The notes under the pieces are model-generated. The model did no database searches and had not been told where the DNA came from. It worked only from the letters and a program-made list of their open reading frames with translations. A stretch of DNA of 64,000 bases from Akkermansia muciniphila (GTDB lineage Bacteria; Verrucomicrobiota; Verrucomicrobiia; Limisphaerales; UBA11320), in the NCBI GenBank assembly GCA_945861575.1, contig CAMAVD010000004.1, positions 1-64,000 on the forward strand, given 5' to 3'. Every line of letters begins with the position of its first letter. The stretch's first letter is position 1. This document shows, piece by piece, positions 9,603-18,854 of the stretch. Position numbers and translations under genes: made by a program.

Positions 9603-10373
9603 ATGAAAGTTAGGATTAAAGTTTGGCGGCAGAAGAACGCGGATTCCCAGGGTGCGTTCGAGACCTACGAGACCCCTACTCTCAACGCCAACATGTCTTT
9701 CCTGGAGATGCTCGACGTGGTGAACGAGGATCTATCAATGAAGGGTCAGGAGCCGATCGCGTTCGATCATGACTGCCGTGAGGGGATCTGCGGCACCTGC
9801 TCGTTGGTGATCAATGGCAAGCCCCATGGTCCGCATCGCAAGGTGGCGACGTGCCAGACCTACATGCGGAGTTTCCAGGATGGCGAGACTATCGTGGTCG
9901 AACCTTTCCGCGCCAAGCCTTTCCCCCTGATCAAGGATTTGGTGGTCAATCGCAAGTCCTTCGACCAGATCATCCAGGCCGGTGGGTTTATCAGCGTGCG
10001 GACCGGGAGTGCGCCGGACGCAAACTCGGTGCCGGTGCCGAAGATTAATTCGGATCTAGCGATGGACGCCGCCCAGTGCATCGGCTGTGGTGCCTGTGTC
10101 GCAGCCTGCAAGAATGCCAGCGCCATGCTGTTCGTTTCAGCGAAGGTTTCCCATCTGGGACTCCTGCCTCAAGGGCAGCCGGAGCGTGAGCGTCGCGTGC
10201 TAGCGATGGTGGGGACGATGGATGAACTAGGATTCGGGAGTTGCACTGTCACGGGCTCCTGCGAGGCAGTTTGCCCCAAGGACATTAGCCTGGACTTTAT
10301 CGCCCGTATGAACCGGGACTACGGCTATGCGCTCATCAAGGGCGAGCCACATCGCAACTCCGCCGAGGACTGA
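9603..10373 (+). CDS. sdhB: Succinate dehydrogenase/fumarate reductase iron-sulfur subunit
   Basis: This subunit carries electrons from the flavin to the membrane anchor through three clusters. The 256 residues show the plant-ferredoxin-type [2Fe-2S] ligands in [16 protein letters not shown] with the fourth Cys in VATCQTY. The [4Fe-4S] motif is [19 protein letters not shown], and the third-cluster motif is [19 protein letters not shown]. It is the last gene of sdhCAB; a hairpin with a T-run about 140 bases downstream may end the transcript. No cluster ligand is missing. Confidence 0.97.
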   Translation: MKVRIKVWRQKNADSQGAFETYETPTLNANMSFLEMLDVVNEDLSMKGQEPIAFDHDCREGICGTCSLVINGKPHGPHRKVATCQTYMRSFQDGETIVVEPFRAKPFPLIKDLVVNRKSFDQIIQAGGFISVRTGSAPDANSVPVPKINSDLAMDAAQCIGCGACVAACKNASAMLFVSAKVSHLGLLPQGQPERERRVLAMVGTMDELGFGSCTVTGSCEAVCPKDISLDFIARMNRDYGYALIKGEPHRNSAED

Positions 10374-10513
10374 GGGTTGGCCGCGCGGGATGGCACACCT
10401 TCTCGTGTGCATGCATTAACCTTGAAGCGGGAATGGACTCGCTGCCAGCAAGGTTGGAAAGGGTTCGTACGCGGGTGGATGAGAGCGATATAGGAGCAGG
10501 CTTCAGCTTACTG

Positions 10514-10541
10514 AAAAGGTGAGGTGTCCGTTCTCCTTTTT
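10514..10541. terminator. Possible bidirectional terminator between sdhB and the ABC-F gene
   Basis: AAAAGGTGAG and CTCCTTTTT can pair across a nine-base loop, with one bulge and a wobble pair. The A-rich side and T-rich side would serve transcripts arriving from either of the two convergent genes (sdhB on plus, ABC-F on minus). The stem is imperfect, so the call is tentative. Confidence 0.4.
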
Positions 10542-10566
10542 AGGATAAGCGGAGGCCGCTCTGTCT

Positions 10567-12177
10567 CTATCCCGCTGTGAGTGCAGCGCGAGCGTCGTTG
10601 GCGGCTCCGGTCTTTTCAAGGAAGTAATCGTATCCCCCGACGTAGGGAATCACTTGGCCGGCGTTCACATGCAGAACCTTCGTGGCCAGATGGCGAATGA
10701 AGTGAACATCATGGGAGATGAAGACCAAGGTGCCTTCATACCGCTCCAGCGCGAGGGTGAGCGACTCGACGGTATGGATGTCCAAATGGGTCGTGGGCTC
10801 GTCCATGAGCAGCAGGTTCGGCGGATCCACCAGAAACTTCACCAGGTTCAAACGGCTCTTCTCGCCTCCGCTCAACACAGCCGTTTTCTTGATGATGTCA
10901 TCTTTGCGGAACATGAAGGATCCCAGCACGCCTCGCACCTCCTCCTCTCGGAGCCCCCCTGCGCTGGACAAGGCCTCTTCTAAGACCGTCTTTTCTGCGT
11001 CGAGGGTGTCGGCCCGATGCTGGCTGAAGTACCCGAGCTTTGCGGCATGCCCCAGCTTCCTCTCGCCCTTCTGAAATTCGACCATGCCCGCCAGAATTTT
11101 GAGCAAGGTGGATTTCCCGGCCCCATTGGGCCCGACGAGCACCGTACGCTCGGAGCGCTCGATCAGCAGATCCAGGCCGCTATAAACTTGGTTGGTTCCA
11201 TAGGCCATATGGATTCCCTCTAGGGTGACTGCTCGCTGCCCGCCTCGGGGTGGCTGCGGAATTTGGAAGCGGAAGGGCTTCCGCGGGGCCATTGGCTTCT
11301 CAATCAATTCCATCCGCTCGATCTGCTTGAGCTTGCTCATCGCCTGCGATGCTTTGGAGGGGATTGCACGGAATCGGTCGGCAAACTCCTGCAATGCCTG
11401 GATTTCCTTCTGCTGATTCTTGTAGGAAGTCAGGCGCTGCTCGTAGCGCTCTTCGCGCTGTACGAGGTAGTCGGAGTAGTTGCCGGTGTATCCGATCAGT
11501 TTCTTTTCGGAGATCTCATGCACTTGGCTGACCACCTCATCCATGAATTGACGATCATGCGAGATCAGCAGCAGGGCTCCGGAGTAGTTTTTGAGATAGT
11601 TCTGGAGCCAGAGCAGCGAGAGGAGGTCGAGATGGTTGGTGGGCTCATCCAGCAGGAGAAGGTCGGGCTCCATCACGAGCAGGCGGGCGAGGCGCGCGCG
11701 CATGATCCAGCCCCCGCTCATCTCCTTGGCTTTGCGATCGAAGTCGGTCTCGCGATAGCCGAGGCCGCGCAGCATTTTCTTGGCCTTTGTTTCAACCTGA
11801 GGATCGCTCAATGCGCCGTGTTTAGCGTGTGCCTCCAGATACTCGGGGCTGGCTACATCCCCGGCGGACTCCAGCTCGTGAAGCCGTTTCTCTAGGCGAG
11901 GCAACTCATCGACGCGGCCTGTGGCCACGTCCAGGATCGTTTCCTCCCCATGGGCCTCACCTTCCTGAGGGAGGTAACCGACCATCGTCCACTCGTCACG
12001 CTGCACCGCTCCGGAGTCCGGGGTCTTGTGGCCAAGGATGATCGAAAGAAGCGTGGTCTTGCCGGCACCGTTGGGGCCAACCAGGGCGACTCGATCACCG
12101 TAATTCACGTCGAACGACGCGTTCTCAAAGAGAACACGTCCGCCCAAGGTCATCTTTAACTCTCGAATTGTGAGCAT
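10567..12177 (-). CDS. ABC-F family ATPase (ribosome-associated type)
   Basis: ABC-F proteins have two fused ATPase domains and no membrane part. Characterised members bind the ribosomal E site and relieve stalling or antibiotic block. Here the first Walker A is GPNGAGKTT near residue 35 and its signature is MSGGWIMRARLARLL with LLLLDEPTNHLD. A charged inter-domain linker follows (YLVQREERYEQRLTSYKNQQ). The second domain has GPNGAGKST, LSGGEKSRLNLVKFL and LLLMDEPTTHLD. I use ATG 12177, because the conserved strand MLTIRELKMTLGG starts there; the longer frame from 12213 adds 12 unconserved residues. The protein resembles the Uup/YkpA/YbiT group, but the subfamily cannot be fixed by eye. It is transcribed alone, converging on sdhB. 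Confidence 0.9.
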   Translation of the reverse strand: MLTIRELKMTLGGRVLFENASFDVNYGDRVALVGPNGAGKTTLLSIILGHKTPDSGAVQRDEWTMVGYLPQEGEAHGEETILDVATGRVDELPRLEKRLHELESAGDVASPEYLEAHAKHGALSDPQVETKAKKMLRGLGYRETDFDRKAKEMSGGWIMRARLARLLVMEPDLLLLDEPTNHLDLLSLLWLQNYLKNYSGALLLISHDRQFMDEVVSQVHEISEKKLIGYTGNYSDYLVQREERYEQRLTSYKNQQKEIQALQEFADRFRAIPSKASQAMSKLKQIERMELIEKPMAPRKPFRFQIPQPPRGGQRAVTLEGIHMAYGTNQVYSGLDLLIERSERTVLVGPNGAGKSTLLKILAGMVEFQKGERKLGHAAKLGYFSQHRADTLDAEKTVLEEALSSAGGLREEEVRGVLGSFMFRKDDIIKKTAVLSGGEKSRLNLVKFLVDPPNLLLMDEPTTHLDIHTVESLTLALERYEGTLVFISHDVHFIRHLATKVLHVNAGQVIPYVGGYDYFLEKTGAANDARAALTAG

Positions 12178-12266
12178 GGAATTGTGAGGTCTGTGCCTGG
12201 GGACCGGCACCAAACCGAAGAAAGGGAGAGACTATGCATAGAAACCCCGCCGTCAATGGCTCACTT

Positions 12267-13772
12267 TCAAACACCGGGGCTCAGGACTGGTCTCAGGACC
12301 TCGCCGTGGACATCGGTGAGCCGCCGTTCTATCCCGTTGTGGTAGAAGCTGAGGCGCTCGTGGTCGAGTCCGAGAATGTGCAGAATGGTGGCATGAAAAT
12401 CGTAGACGGTGGCGATGTCTTCAGCTGCTTTGTAGCCAAATTCATCGGTGGCGCCGTAGCTGAAGGGAGCCTTCACTCCTGCACCCGCGAGCCAGGCGGT
12501 AAACCCAGCGGGATTGTGGTCACGTCCGCTGGCTCCCGCCTGGAAGGTGGGCATGCGTCCGAACTCTGTGCACCAGACTACCAAGGTGTCCTTGAGCAGC
12601 CCGCGCTCCTTGAGATCCGTCAGCAGCGCAGCGGTGGGCTGATCCAGCACTTCGCCATGGACGGTATACTGGTCCTTCAGCACCTTGTGACCATCCCAAT
12701 TGCTCGTCCCTTCCCCGCCGACCTGGTAGGCTCCGTTTAAGAGTTGGACGAAGCGCACTCCTTTTTCGATGAGCCGCCGTGCAAGAATGCAGTTTCGGGC
12801 GTAGCCCGCTTTCACCTCCTGGGTGCGATTCCCGGTGGCGTCGGCCCCATACTGTTTGAGCACATGGGCTGGCTCGGTGGAGATATCGCAGACCTCAGGT
12901 ACTGACAGTTGCATCCGTGCTGCCAGCTCGTAACTGGAAATCCGAGCAGCAAGCTCCGTGTCTCCCGGGTAGCCGCCGAGATGATGCTGGTTGAGCCGGG
13001 CGATGAATTCCCGCGTCGCTCGGTCTCGAGCGGGGCTGATCCCTTGCGGACGGGACAGGTTGCGCAGGGGTTTGATGGCGTTGAAGTCTGTCCCCTGGAA
13101 CGCGGCCGGGAGAAAGCCGGGGTTCCAGCAGTTGCCGGCGGACTGAGGTGCGCCTCGGGGATCGGGAATCGCGACGTAGGCCGGTAGGTTGTCGTTGACG
13201 CTGCCTAGGGCATAGGTGGTCCAAGCTCCCACGCTAGGAAAGCCATCCAGCGTGAAGCCCGTGTTCATGAAGTTTTCGCCCGGACCATGGGTGTTGGTTT
13301 TTCCCTTGAGGGAATGGACGAAGCACATTTCATCGGCCAGGTCGCCCAGGCGCGGGACGAGTTCCGAAATCATCTTGCCCGACTTCCCTCGAGCGCGGAA
13401 CTCCCATGGGCTCTTATTGAGCGCTCCCTGACCTCCCTGGAAGGTAACCAGCTTGTCCCCTCCTGGCATTGGCTGGCCGTGTCGCTTGATGAGCTCCGGC
13501 TTGTAGTCAAAGGTGTCAAGGTGGCTGCAGCCGCCGGCCGAGAAGATCATGAGCACCTGCTTGGCCCGTGGGGCAAAGTGGGGTTCTCGCACCGCGTTCG
13601 GATTCGCAGCGTCGATTTTCGGGCGTGCGGGCTGCTTCCCGCTGAGTTCTGCGGCCAGGAGCCCATCACGACCCAGCAGTTGGGCGAGGGCCATGCCGCT
13701 CAGGGCGGTCGCGCTATGGCTGAGAAAACCTCGTCGGTTCAGAAAGGGATGCGGGGCGGGGGGTAGTGCCAT
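12267..13772 (-). CDS. DUF1501 family protein (exported via Tat), second copy
   Basis: This 501-residue protein is a homologue of the one at 5306-6799. It has a twin-arginine signal ([20 protein letters not shown]) and the family motifs [76 protein letters not shown] and [22 protein letters not shown] 13772 is preceded by GAGG at good spacing, which decides the start over a longer frame from 13838. It lies 10 bases downstream of the PSCyt1-PSCyt2-PSD1 gene, so it is the second gene of a two-gene unit. The gene order is the same as in the plus-strand pair, but the partner has a different domain set. Confidence 0.9.
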   Translation of the reverse strand: MALPPAPHPFLNRRGFLSHSATALSGMALAQLLGRDGLLAAELSGKQPARPKIDAANPNAVREPHFAPRAKQVLMIFSAGGCSHLDTFDYKPELIKRHGQPMPGGDKLVTFQGGQGALNKSPWEFRARGKSGKMISELVPRLGDLADEMCFVHSLKGKTNTHGPGENFMNTGFTLDGFPSVGAWTTYALGSVNDNLPAYVAIPDPRGAPQSAGNCWNPGFLPAAFQGTDFNAIKPLRNLSRPQGISPARDRATREFIARLNQHHLGGYPGDTELAARISSYELAARMQLSVPEVCDISTEPAHVLKQYGADATGNRTQEVKAGYARNCILARRLIEKGVRFVQLLNGAYQVGGEGTSNWDGHKVLKDQYTVHGEVLDQPTAALLTDLKERGLLKDTLVVWCTEFGRMPTFQAGASGRDHNPAGFTAWLAGAGVKAPFSYGATDEFGYKAAEDIATVYDFHATILHILGLDHERLSFYHNGIERRLTDVHGEVLRPVLSPGV

Positions 13773-13782
13773 AGGGATATCC

Positions 13783-16659
13783 TCAAAAAACAAAGAGAAA
13801 CTCGCTGGTATTGTAAAGCGCCCGGCAGAAGGCTTCAAGGCCTTCGCTGCGGATCAGTGCGGCCGATGCTTGCCGCTCAAACCGATCGGCCTCCCGTCCA
13901 TAGGCCAGCCAAAACGCGCGCGCGACCTGGGCCTCGGTCTTCGCTCCCGCCTCCTTTCGCAATCGCGCGGCCAGGAGATCTGCCTGCTGGAGGACGAAGT
14001 TGCTGTTGAACAGATTGAGAGCTTGCAAGGGCGTGTTGGAGCGGCTGCGGCGGGGGATGACCTGATTGCCGCTCGGGCAGTCGAAGGCACCGAAGACGGA
14101 GTCCTGTTCCTGGCGGATCCGGGTGAGATAGACCATCCGTCGAAACTCGTTGGTGCTGAAGCTCTCCTTCGGGAAGTAGCGATAGACATTGTCGACCTCC
14201 ACTTTCTGGAGATAAAAGCCAGGGCCGCCCATGCTTAGATCCAGAGCCCCTGAGGCCGCAAGAATACAGTCGCGGATCGATTCCGCCTCCAGGCGCCGTG
14301 GCGGGAAGCGCCAAAGGAGCCGAGCATCGGCATCCACCGACAACCCTTCGCTTCGAGGTGCCGCGGACTGGCCGAATGTCCGCGAGAGAAGAATCTGCTT
14401 CTGCAGATGTTTGACGCTCCACCCGCTCCGAACAAACTCATCCGCCAGCCAGTCCAAGAGGGCAGGATGGGTGGGGGTGCCCCCATTGGCGCCGAAGTCG
14501 CTGGGGGTGTCGACAATTCCAAGGCCAAAAAGGTAGTGCCAGATGCGGTTCACCATCACCCGTGCAGTAAGAGGGTTGCGGGGGCTAGCAATCCATTCGG
14601 CCAATTGGAGACGCCGCCTCTGCTCCGGCTCGTCGACCGCAAGGCCCAGCGAGCCCAGAATGGCCACCGCGCTGGGAGCGACCACTTCGCGCTCCTGCAA
14701 CGGATCCCCGCGATAAAGACGGTGTACGGGCTTGGGCTGTGAGAAGGTTCCTAACCAGGCTGGTTGTCCCCCGGCGATCCGGCGTATGCGAGCTTCCGTT
14801 TCTTGAATGGCGGCCTGCAAGCCTTTGGCGGAGGTGGCGTCTTGTTCAGAGAGCCGACTCAGAAACGCATTGGGATCCGCTGAACCGGCGGGCGCTCTGT
14901 CGGCAGAGGAGCCAAGCTCGACCCATTTGCCCGAAGGGAGCGACGCTTCTATGCGATAGTCCGTGGCCAAGCGGTCCTTAAACTGGCCCTGACGGTCGCG
15001 GCTCCAGACGATACGTTGGATTGAATGGGTCTTTGGAAAATCCAAACGCACCCAACCGCGACCCGAGGTATCGGAAATCCAGCTCCTCGCATTGCCGGCG
15101 ACCCCGTCGTTGAGGTGCTCCAGCTTGTGAATGGCATGGCCCGGGAGGGTGCCCGAGGCGGTTGGCTTCGTGCCGAGCGAGGCGAGCGCTATATTCGTTC
15201 CGCGGGCATCAAAAACTTCGAGCTCGTCAATACAGGGCTCCGCCCCTGTGGTCCCCTGAATGGTGAATCGGACGGCGTTTGCCTCGATCGCGGGGAAGAG
15301 TTCTTCGTTCAAGCGCTCGTTGACTGCGGGTCGAGGCTCCTTCACCAAGGTTGTCCCTTTTGCGGATGCCGCCTTGGCCTTCAATGAAGCCAGCGCAGAT
15401 TCTTTGGACGCACGCTGTTGTTTCAGACTGGCGAGCTCCAGGGTTTCCTCTGGGTTCAAGGTGCGACGGAGTGGACGTTCGGCAAAGTTCACTCCGGCGA
15501 AGACGGCCTGAACGCCGTAGTAATCCTTCTGTGTGATGGGATCAAACTTGTGATCATGGCAGCGGGCGCAGCCAAGCGTGAGGCCGAGGAAAGCTGTCCC
15601 CGTGGTATTGACGATGTCAGCGAGCTCGTCCTGCCGCTGCATCAGGGTGAGGTTGATATCCGGGCTCTTCACGAGGTCGAAGGCACCCGCCACGAGGAAA
15701 CCCGTGGCCACGTCCACCTCCAGGGCGTCCCCGGCAATCTGCTCGCGGATGAAGCGGTCGTAGGGCTTGTCTTCGTTGAAAGCCTGGATGAGGTAGTCGC
15801 GGTAGGGATAGGCGTTCTTGCGCTCGCGATTCGTCTCAAATCCGTTGGAGTCGGCGTAGCGAACGACATCCATCCAGTGGCGAGCCCAGCGTTCACCGTA
15901 GCGGGGGCTGGCCAGGACGCGGTCCACCAGTGCTTCGACGGCATTCGGATGAGAGTCTTTCACGAACCGACGCACCTCTTCAGGTGTCGGTGGCAGTCCA
16001 TGCAGGACGAGGTAGAGTCGGCGGATGAATGCTGCACGATCGGCGGGGGAGGACAGGGCGAGGCCCTTCTCCGCCAAACGGGCAGATACAAAGGCGTCGA
16101 TGGGATGGGTGGATCTCTGCTTGGGGGTTGCGTTGGCGGGGACCTGGGGACGTTCGACTGGTTTGAGAGACCAGAGCTGCGCCTTGGGCCGCGACTTCTC
16201 CGCTGGCCAATTGGCTCCTTGATCAATCCAGGCCCGAAGCTGGCCAATCTCCGTCGGAGTGAGCCTGTCCCCCTTCTGTGGCATTTCCAGATCTCGGACC
16301 AAATGAGCGACGAAGTGGATCAAGGGACTGCCCGCGCTGTTCCCGGGCTTGATCGCCGGGGCGTGGTTTTCTCCTCCCTTCAGGGCAGACTCGCGGGTAT
16401 CGAGACGGAACCCACCGCGCTGCTTATTCTCTCCGTGACACGAGAGGCACGAACGTTCGAACAGGGGATGGATATCGCGGCTGAAGTCGATGGGGTTGGT
16501 CGCAGCTGGCGGCAGGCTTTGCAGATCCAGAATTGGGGCGGTTGCGCCGAAGACACTGGTGACCATGGCGGCTATCGACAGGGCCAGCGGCAGTCTAAGC
16601 GGTCGCCGCAGCGATCCTTCGATCGATCTTGCTATGGATTCAAGACAACGTGTGCTCAT
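13783..16659 (-). CDS. PSCyt1 - PSCyt2 (DUF1549) - discoidin-like - PSD1 (DUF1553) protein
   Basis: The 958 residues contain, in order: a signal/anchor segment (about 20-40); a PSCyt1 cytochrome c domain with CLSCH at residues 71-75 and [23 protein letters not shown]1549/PSCyt2 ([54 protein letters not shown]); and a helical stretch. A beta-rich insert follows ([40 protein letters not shown]) that resembles F5/8 type C sugar-binding modules. DUF1553/PSD1 ends the protein ([39 protein letters not shown]). Two CxxCH motifs suggest haem binding. The role in extracellular polysaccharide breakdown is an inference from where such genes occur. It is longer than the 718-residue homologue because of the PSCyt1 domain and the insert. 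Confidence 0.9.
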   Translation of the reverse strand: MSTRCLESIARSIEGSLRRPLRLPLALSIAAMVTSVFGATAPILDLQSLPPAATNPIDFSRDIHPLFERSCLSCHGENKQRGGFRLDTRESALKGGENHAPAIKPGNSAGSPLIHFVAHLVRDLEMPQKGDRLTPTEIGQLRAWIDQGANWPAEKSRPKAQLWSLKPVERPQVPANATPKQRSTHPIDAFVSARLAEKGLALSSPADRAAFIRRLYLVLHGLPPTPEEVRRFVKDSHPNAVEALVDRVLASPRYGERWARHWMDVVRYADSNGFETNRERKNAYPYRDYLIQAFNEDKPYDRFIREQIAGDALEVDVATGFLVAGAFDLVKSPDINLTLMQRQDELADIVNTTGTAFLGLTLGCARCHDHKFDPITQKDYYGVQAVFAGVNFAERPLRRTLNPEETLELASLKQQRASKESALASLKAKAASAKGTTLVKEPRPAVNERLNEELFPAIEANAVRFTIQGTTGAEPCIDELEVFDARGTNIALASLGTKPTASGTLPGHAIHKLEHLNDGVAGNARSWISDTSGRGWVRLDFPKTHSIQRIVWSRDRQGQFKDRLATDYRIEASLPSGKWVELGSSADRAPAGSADPNAFLSRLSEQDATSAKGLQAAIQETEARIRRIAGGQPAWLGTFSQPKPVHRLYRGDPLQEREVVAPSAVAILGSLGLAVDEPEQRRRLQLAEWIASPRNPLTARVMVNRIWHYLFGLGIVDTPSDFGANGGTPTHPALLDWLADEFVRSGWSVKHLQKQILLSRTFGQSAAPRSEGLSVDADARLLWRFPPRRLEAESIRDCILAASGALDLSMGGPGFYLQKVEVDNVYRYFPKESFSTNEFRRMVYLTRIRQEQDSVFGAFDCPSGNQVIPRRSRSNTPLQALNLFNSNFVLQQADLLAARLRKEAGAKTEAQVARAFWLAYGREADRFERQASAALIRSEGLEAFCRALYNTSEFLFVF

Positions 16660-16784
16660 ACGGTGGGGTGCGGCGTGCCGACATCATTTCTCGGGGTGAA
16701 ACAGATGCATCACCCACTATCAGCGTGTGCACTATAGGGTCTGTGCTCGGTGTTTGACTAGCCTGGATCTGCAGCACCTTACGA

Positions 16785-16822
16785 CGACTCCAAAGGGATA
16801 GTTCAGCACAAACGGGCTTAAT
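16785..16822 (+). repeat. Dispersed intergenic repeat, family B, copy 1
   Basis: The stretch with GACTCCAAAGGGATAG, TTCAGCACAAA and CGGGCT closely resembles 47343-47380 (GATCCCTAAGGGGATAG, CTCAGCACAAA, ACGGCT). Both lie in gaps without genes. Function is unknown. Confidence 0.45.
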
Positions 16823-17121
16823 ACCCGGACTCACGAACGCTGGAGACAAGACTGACAGGCTGCTCGTGACGCTCTGAGTGCCATGAACAATGGCGGCAAA
16901 GCGAAGCACTCCAGCACTTGGCACCTGCTTGCGTCGATGCCACCAAGAAAGCAGAACCTCGAATCCGCGAACCAAAGGTGAACGCTCTGTGAGCGAAACC
17001 AAGGCTGAACCGGTGGGATTGGGAGTCGGTGATCTGTGGATGACAATTGCGGTCTTCACACAGTCGCCTCACCGGCTTCCGCCTACTCTACTCAAAGAAG
17101 ACCCTAATCCCCGCCCCGTGT

Positions 17122-17217
17122 AGAAAGCTTCGTTGAGGTCGCTCCCGCCGGGCTCAGGGAAAGCCAGAGAACGGCCTGCGCTTTACGTGCTTTCTCACGG
17201 GGTCAGGATGGCTGAAT
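17122..17217 (+). repeat. Dispersed intergenic repeat, family A, copy 2
   Basis: It runs GAAAGCTTCGTTGAGG, CTCCCGCCGGGCT, AGGGAAAGCCAGAGAACGG, CCTGCGCTTTACGTGCTTTC and GGGTCAGGATGGCTGA, co-linear with 199-328 and with the core at 59404-59433 (reverse). It ends shortly before the stop of the Gfo/Idh/MocA gene. It could fold through CCCGCCGGGC but has no obvious terminator shape. Confidence 0.6.
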
Positions 17218-17277
17218 CTGGCCTTCATCCTGTGGTCAGAGTGCCGATCACGATCGTCTTCTTCAACGAACCGGTTG

Positions 17278-18573
17278 TCAGCTTAACTTCCAGTCGCCCC
17301 GGTAGTTGACCGCTTTGAGCAGTTTGTCGGCAGTCGGATCGTCGAGGACCTGTTCGTTTTTCGGATCCCACTTCAAGGCTCGACCTAGCGCGGCAGAAAC
17401 ATATCCGAGATGGCCCGGGGTGATCGAACGATGGGCCGCCTCGGCGGGCGCGATGCATTCTTTTCGGGTTCGAACCCCCTCAATGAAGTTCGCATGATGA
17501 TCCCCGGAGACGTAGGCCTTGATGGGACCCCGATTGAAATCGGGACGAATCCATTCCTCATTGGAAGATTCGATTTTACCGCGATCCGCGAAAATCCACC
17601 CGTTCTGTCCGATCCACTTGGTGCCCATTCGATTTTTGTTGGAGAGGGAGGAAGTGATGCCCCCTTCGAATTCGCACTTCACCTCGTAATTGATGGGATT
17701 GTCCCACATTCCCTTTTCGGGGAACGTAAACCCAACCGCTTCCACTTTGGTCGGCCCGCTCTTGTCCATGCCGAGCCCCCAATGGGCAATGTCGTTATGA
17801 TGCCCTATCCAGTCCATGAGCTGTCCGCCCCCGTAGTCCAGGCACCATCTCCAGTTCCAATGTAGCCGATCCGGATTAAAAGGCAGATAGCGGCTGGGGC
17901 CGCACCAGAAGTCGTAGTCGATATCGGCGGGAATCGGAAGGCCGATCCTGCCGTCCTTATCTGTTTTGTTCCCAGTGGGCAGACCAATTTCCACATGCTG
18001 AATCTTGCCCAGGAGTCCGTTTTGAACCGCTTCCACCGCAATGCGAAAGTTCCTGTCGGAACGCTGCTGGGATCCCGTCTGGAAGATCGCCTTCCGCTTG
18101 GCGACCTCCTTGTAAAGCGCCTGACCTTCTCCGAAAAGATGAGTAATGGGTTTCTCGCAATACACATCCTTGCCATTGCGCAGCGCTTCCATAGCGGCCA
18201 GCGCGTGCCAGTGATCCGGCGTGCCTACGATGACAGCATCAATGTCCGGACGCGCGCAGAGTTCGCGGAAATCGCTATACGTGTCGCATCCCTTGTAAAC
18301 ACCGCTGTCCTTTTTCTCAGCGTAGTACTTTTCTACTCTGGCTTTTACGGATTCACGTCCTTTGGACACGTCACAGATGGCCACAATTTGGGTACCGTCT
18401 CGTCTCATGATGCCGTTCATCACGCCAGCTCCTTGGCCTCCGGCTCCAATGAGTCCAACGTTCACACGGTCCCCGGGTGAGATCGTTCTGCCCTGTCCGA
18501 GGGCTGAGGAAGGAATGATCGTAGGAGCCACAATGGCTCCCGCCGCTAGTTTGACAAAATCTCGCCGCTTCAT
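17278..18573 (-). CDS. Gfo/Idh/MocA family oxidoreductase, exported via Tat
   Basis: The 431-residue product starts MKRRDFVKLAAGAIVAPTII, a twin-arginine signal, so the enzyme is probably folded with its nicotinamide cofactor before export. The Rossmann motif VNVGLIGAGGQGAGVMNGIM follows. The family's lysine motif is in KDVYCEKPITHLFGEG, and WNWRWCLDYGGGQLMDWIGH and AHWGLGMDKSGP are typical of the exported planctomycete/verrucomicrobial group. Members oxidise or reduce sugars or inositols; the substrate here is unknown. ATG 18573 is chosen because the Tat motif begins there; the longer frame to 18603 adds ten residues before it. The next gene on the right is divergent (18855), leaving a 281-base shared upstream region. 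Confidence 0.88.
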   Translation of the reverse strand: MKRRDFVKLAAGAIVAPTIIPSSALGQGRTISPGDRVNVGLIGAGGQGAGVMNGIMRRDGTQIVAICDVSKGRESVKARVEKYYAEKKDSGVYKGCDTYSDFRELCARPDIDAVIVGTPDHWHALAAMEALRNGKDVYCEKPITHLFGEGQALYKEVAKRKAIFQTGSQQRSDRNFRIAVEAVQNGLLGKIQHVEIGLPTGNKTDKDGRIGLPIPADIDYDFWCGPSRYLPFNPDRLHWNWRWCLDYGGGQLMDWIGHHNDIAHWGLGMDKSGPTKVEAVGFTFPEKGMWDNPINYEVKCEFEGGITSSLSNKNRMGTKWIGQNGWIFADRGKIESSNEEWIRPDFNRGPIKAYVSGDHHANFIEGVRTRKECIAPAEAAHRSITPGHLGYVSAALGRALKWDPKNEQVLDDPTADKLLKAVNYRGDWKLS

Positions 18574-18854
18574 GGTCGGCAGGGTATCGCACCGGGCCTC
18601 CACTTCAATGCAATTTTTTAATCAAACCTCCTCAGGGGCGCATCTCAGCAAAACGGTCGCGGCCCTGGCTGCGGAATGTCAGCACGTTACTGGAAGCTTG
18701 TCGAAGCCTCGCGGCACCCAGTAGGTTGGCTGGACTGCTCCTGATGAAACTGAAGGAACAGACGTCTGAGTCCGGTCACCTGGACGCCGCACTTTGCGCC
18801 GCGCCGACGGTGTGGTGAAACGACCCTGGCGGAAGTCTCGAAAGGAATCATGGC

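Larger units (their letters stand above)
16660..17277. other. Intergenic region with two dispersed repeats
   Basis: This 618-base gap lies between two minus-strand genes. It holds no conserved reading frame. It contains the family B repeat (16785-16822) and the family A repeat (17122-17217), described separately. The promoter of the 958-residue PSCyt1 gene must lie near its left edge, since the gene reads leftward from 16659. Nothing else is recognised. Confidence 0.4.

Noticed and set aside
15418-16737. Long plus-strand open frame (439 codons) opposite the PSCyt1-PSD1 gene
   Set aside because: It mirrors the codon bias of the true minus-strand gene and has no family motif.
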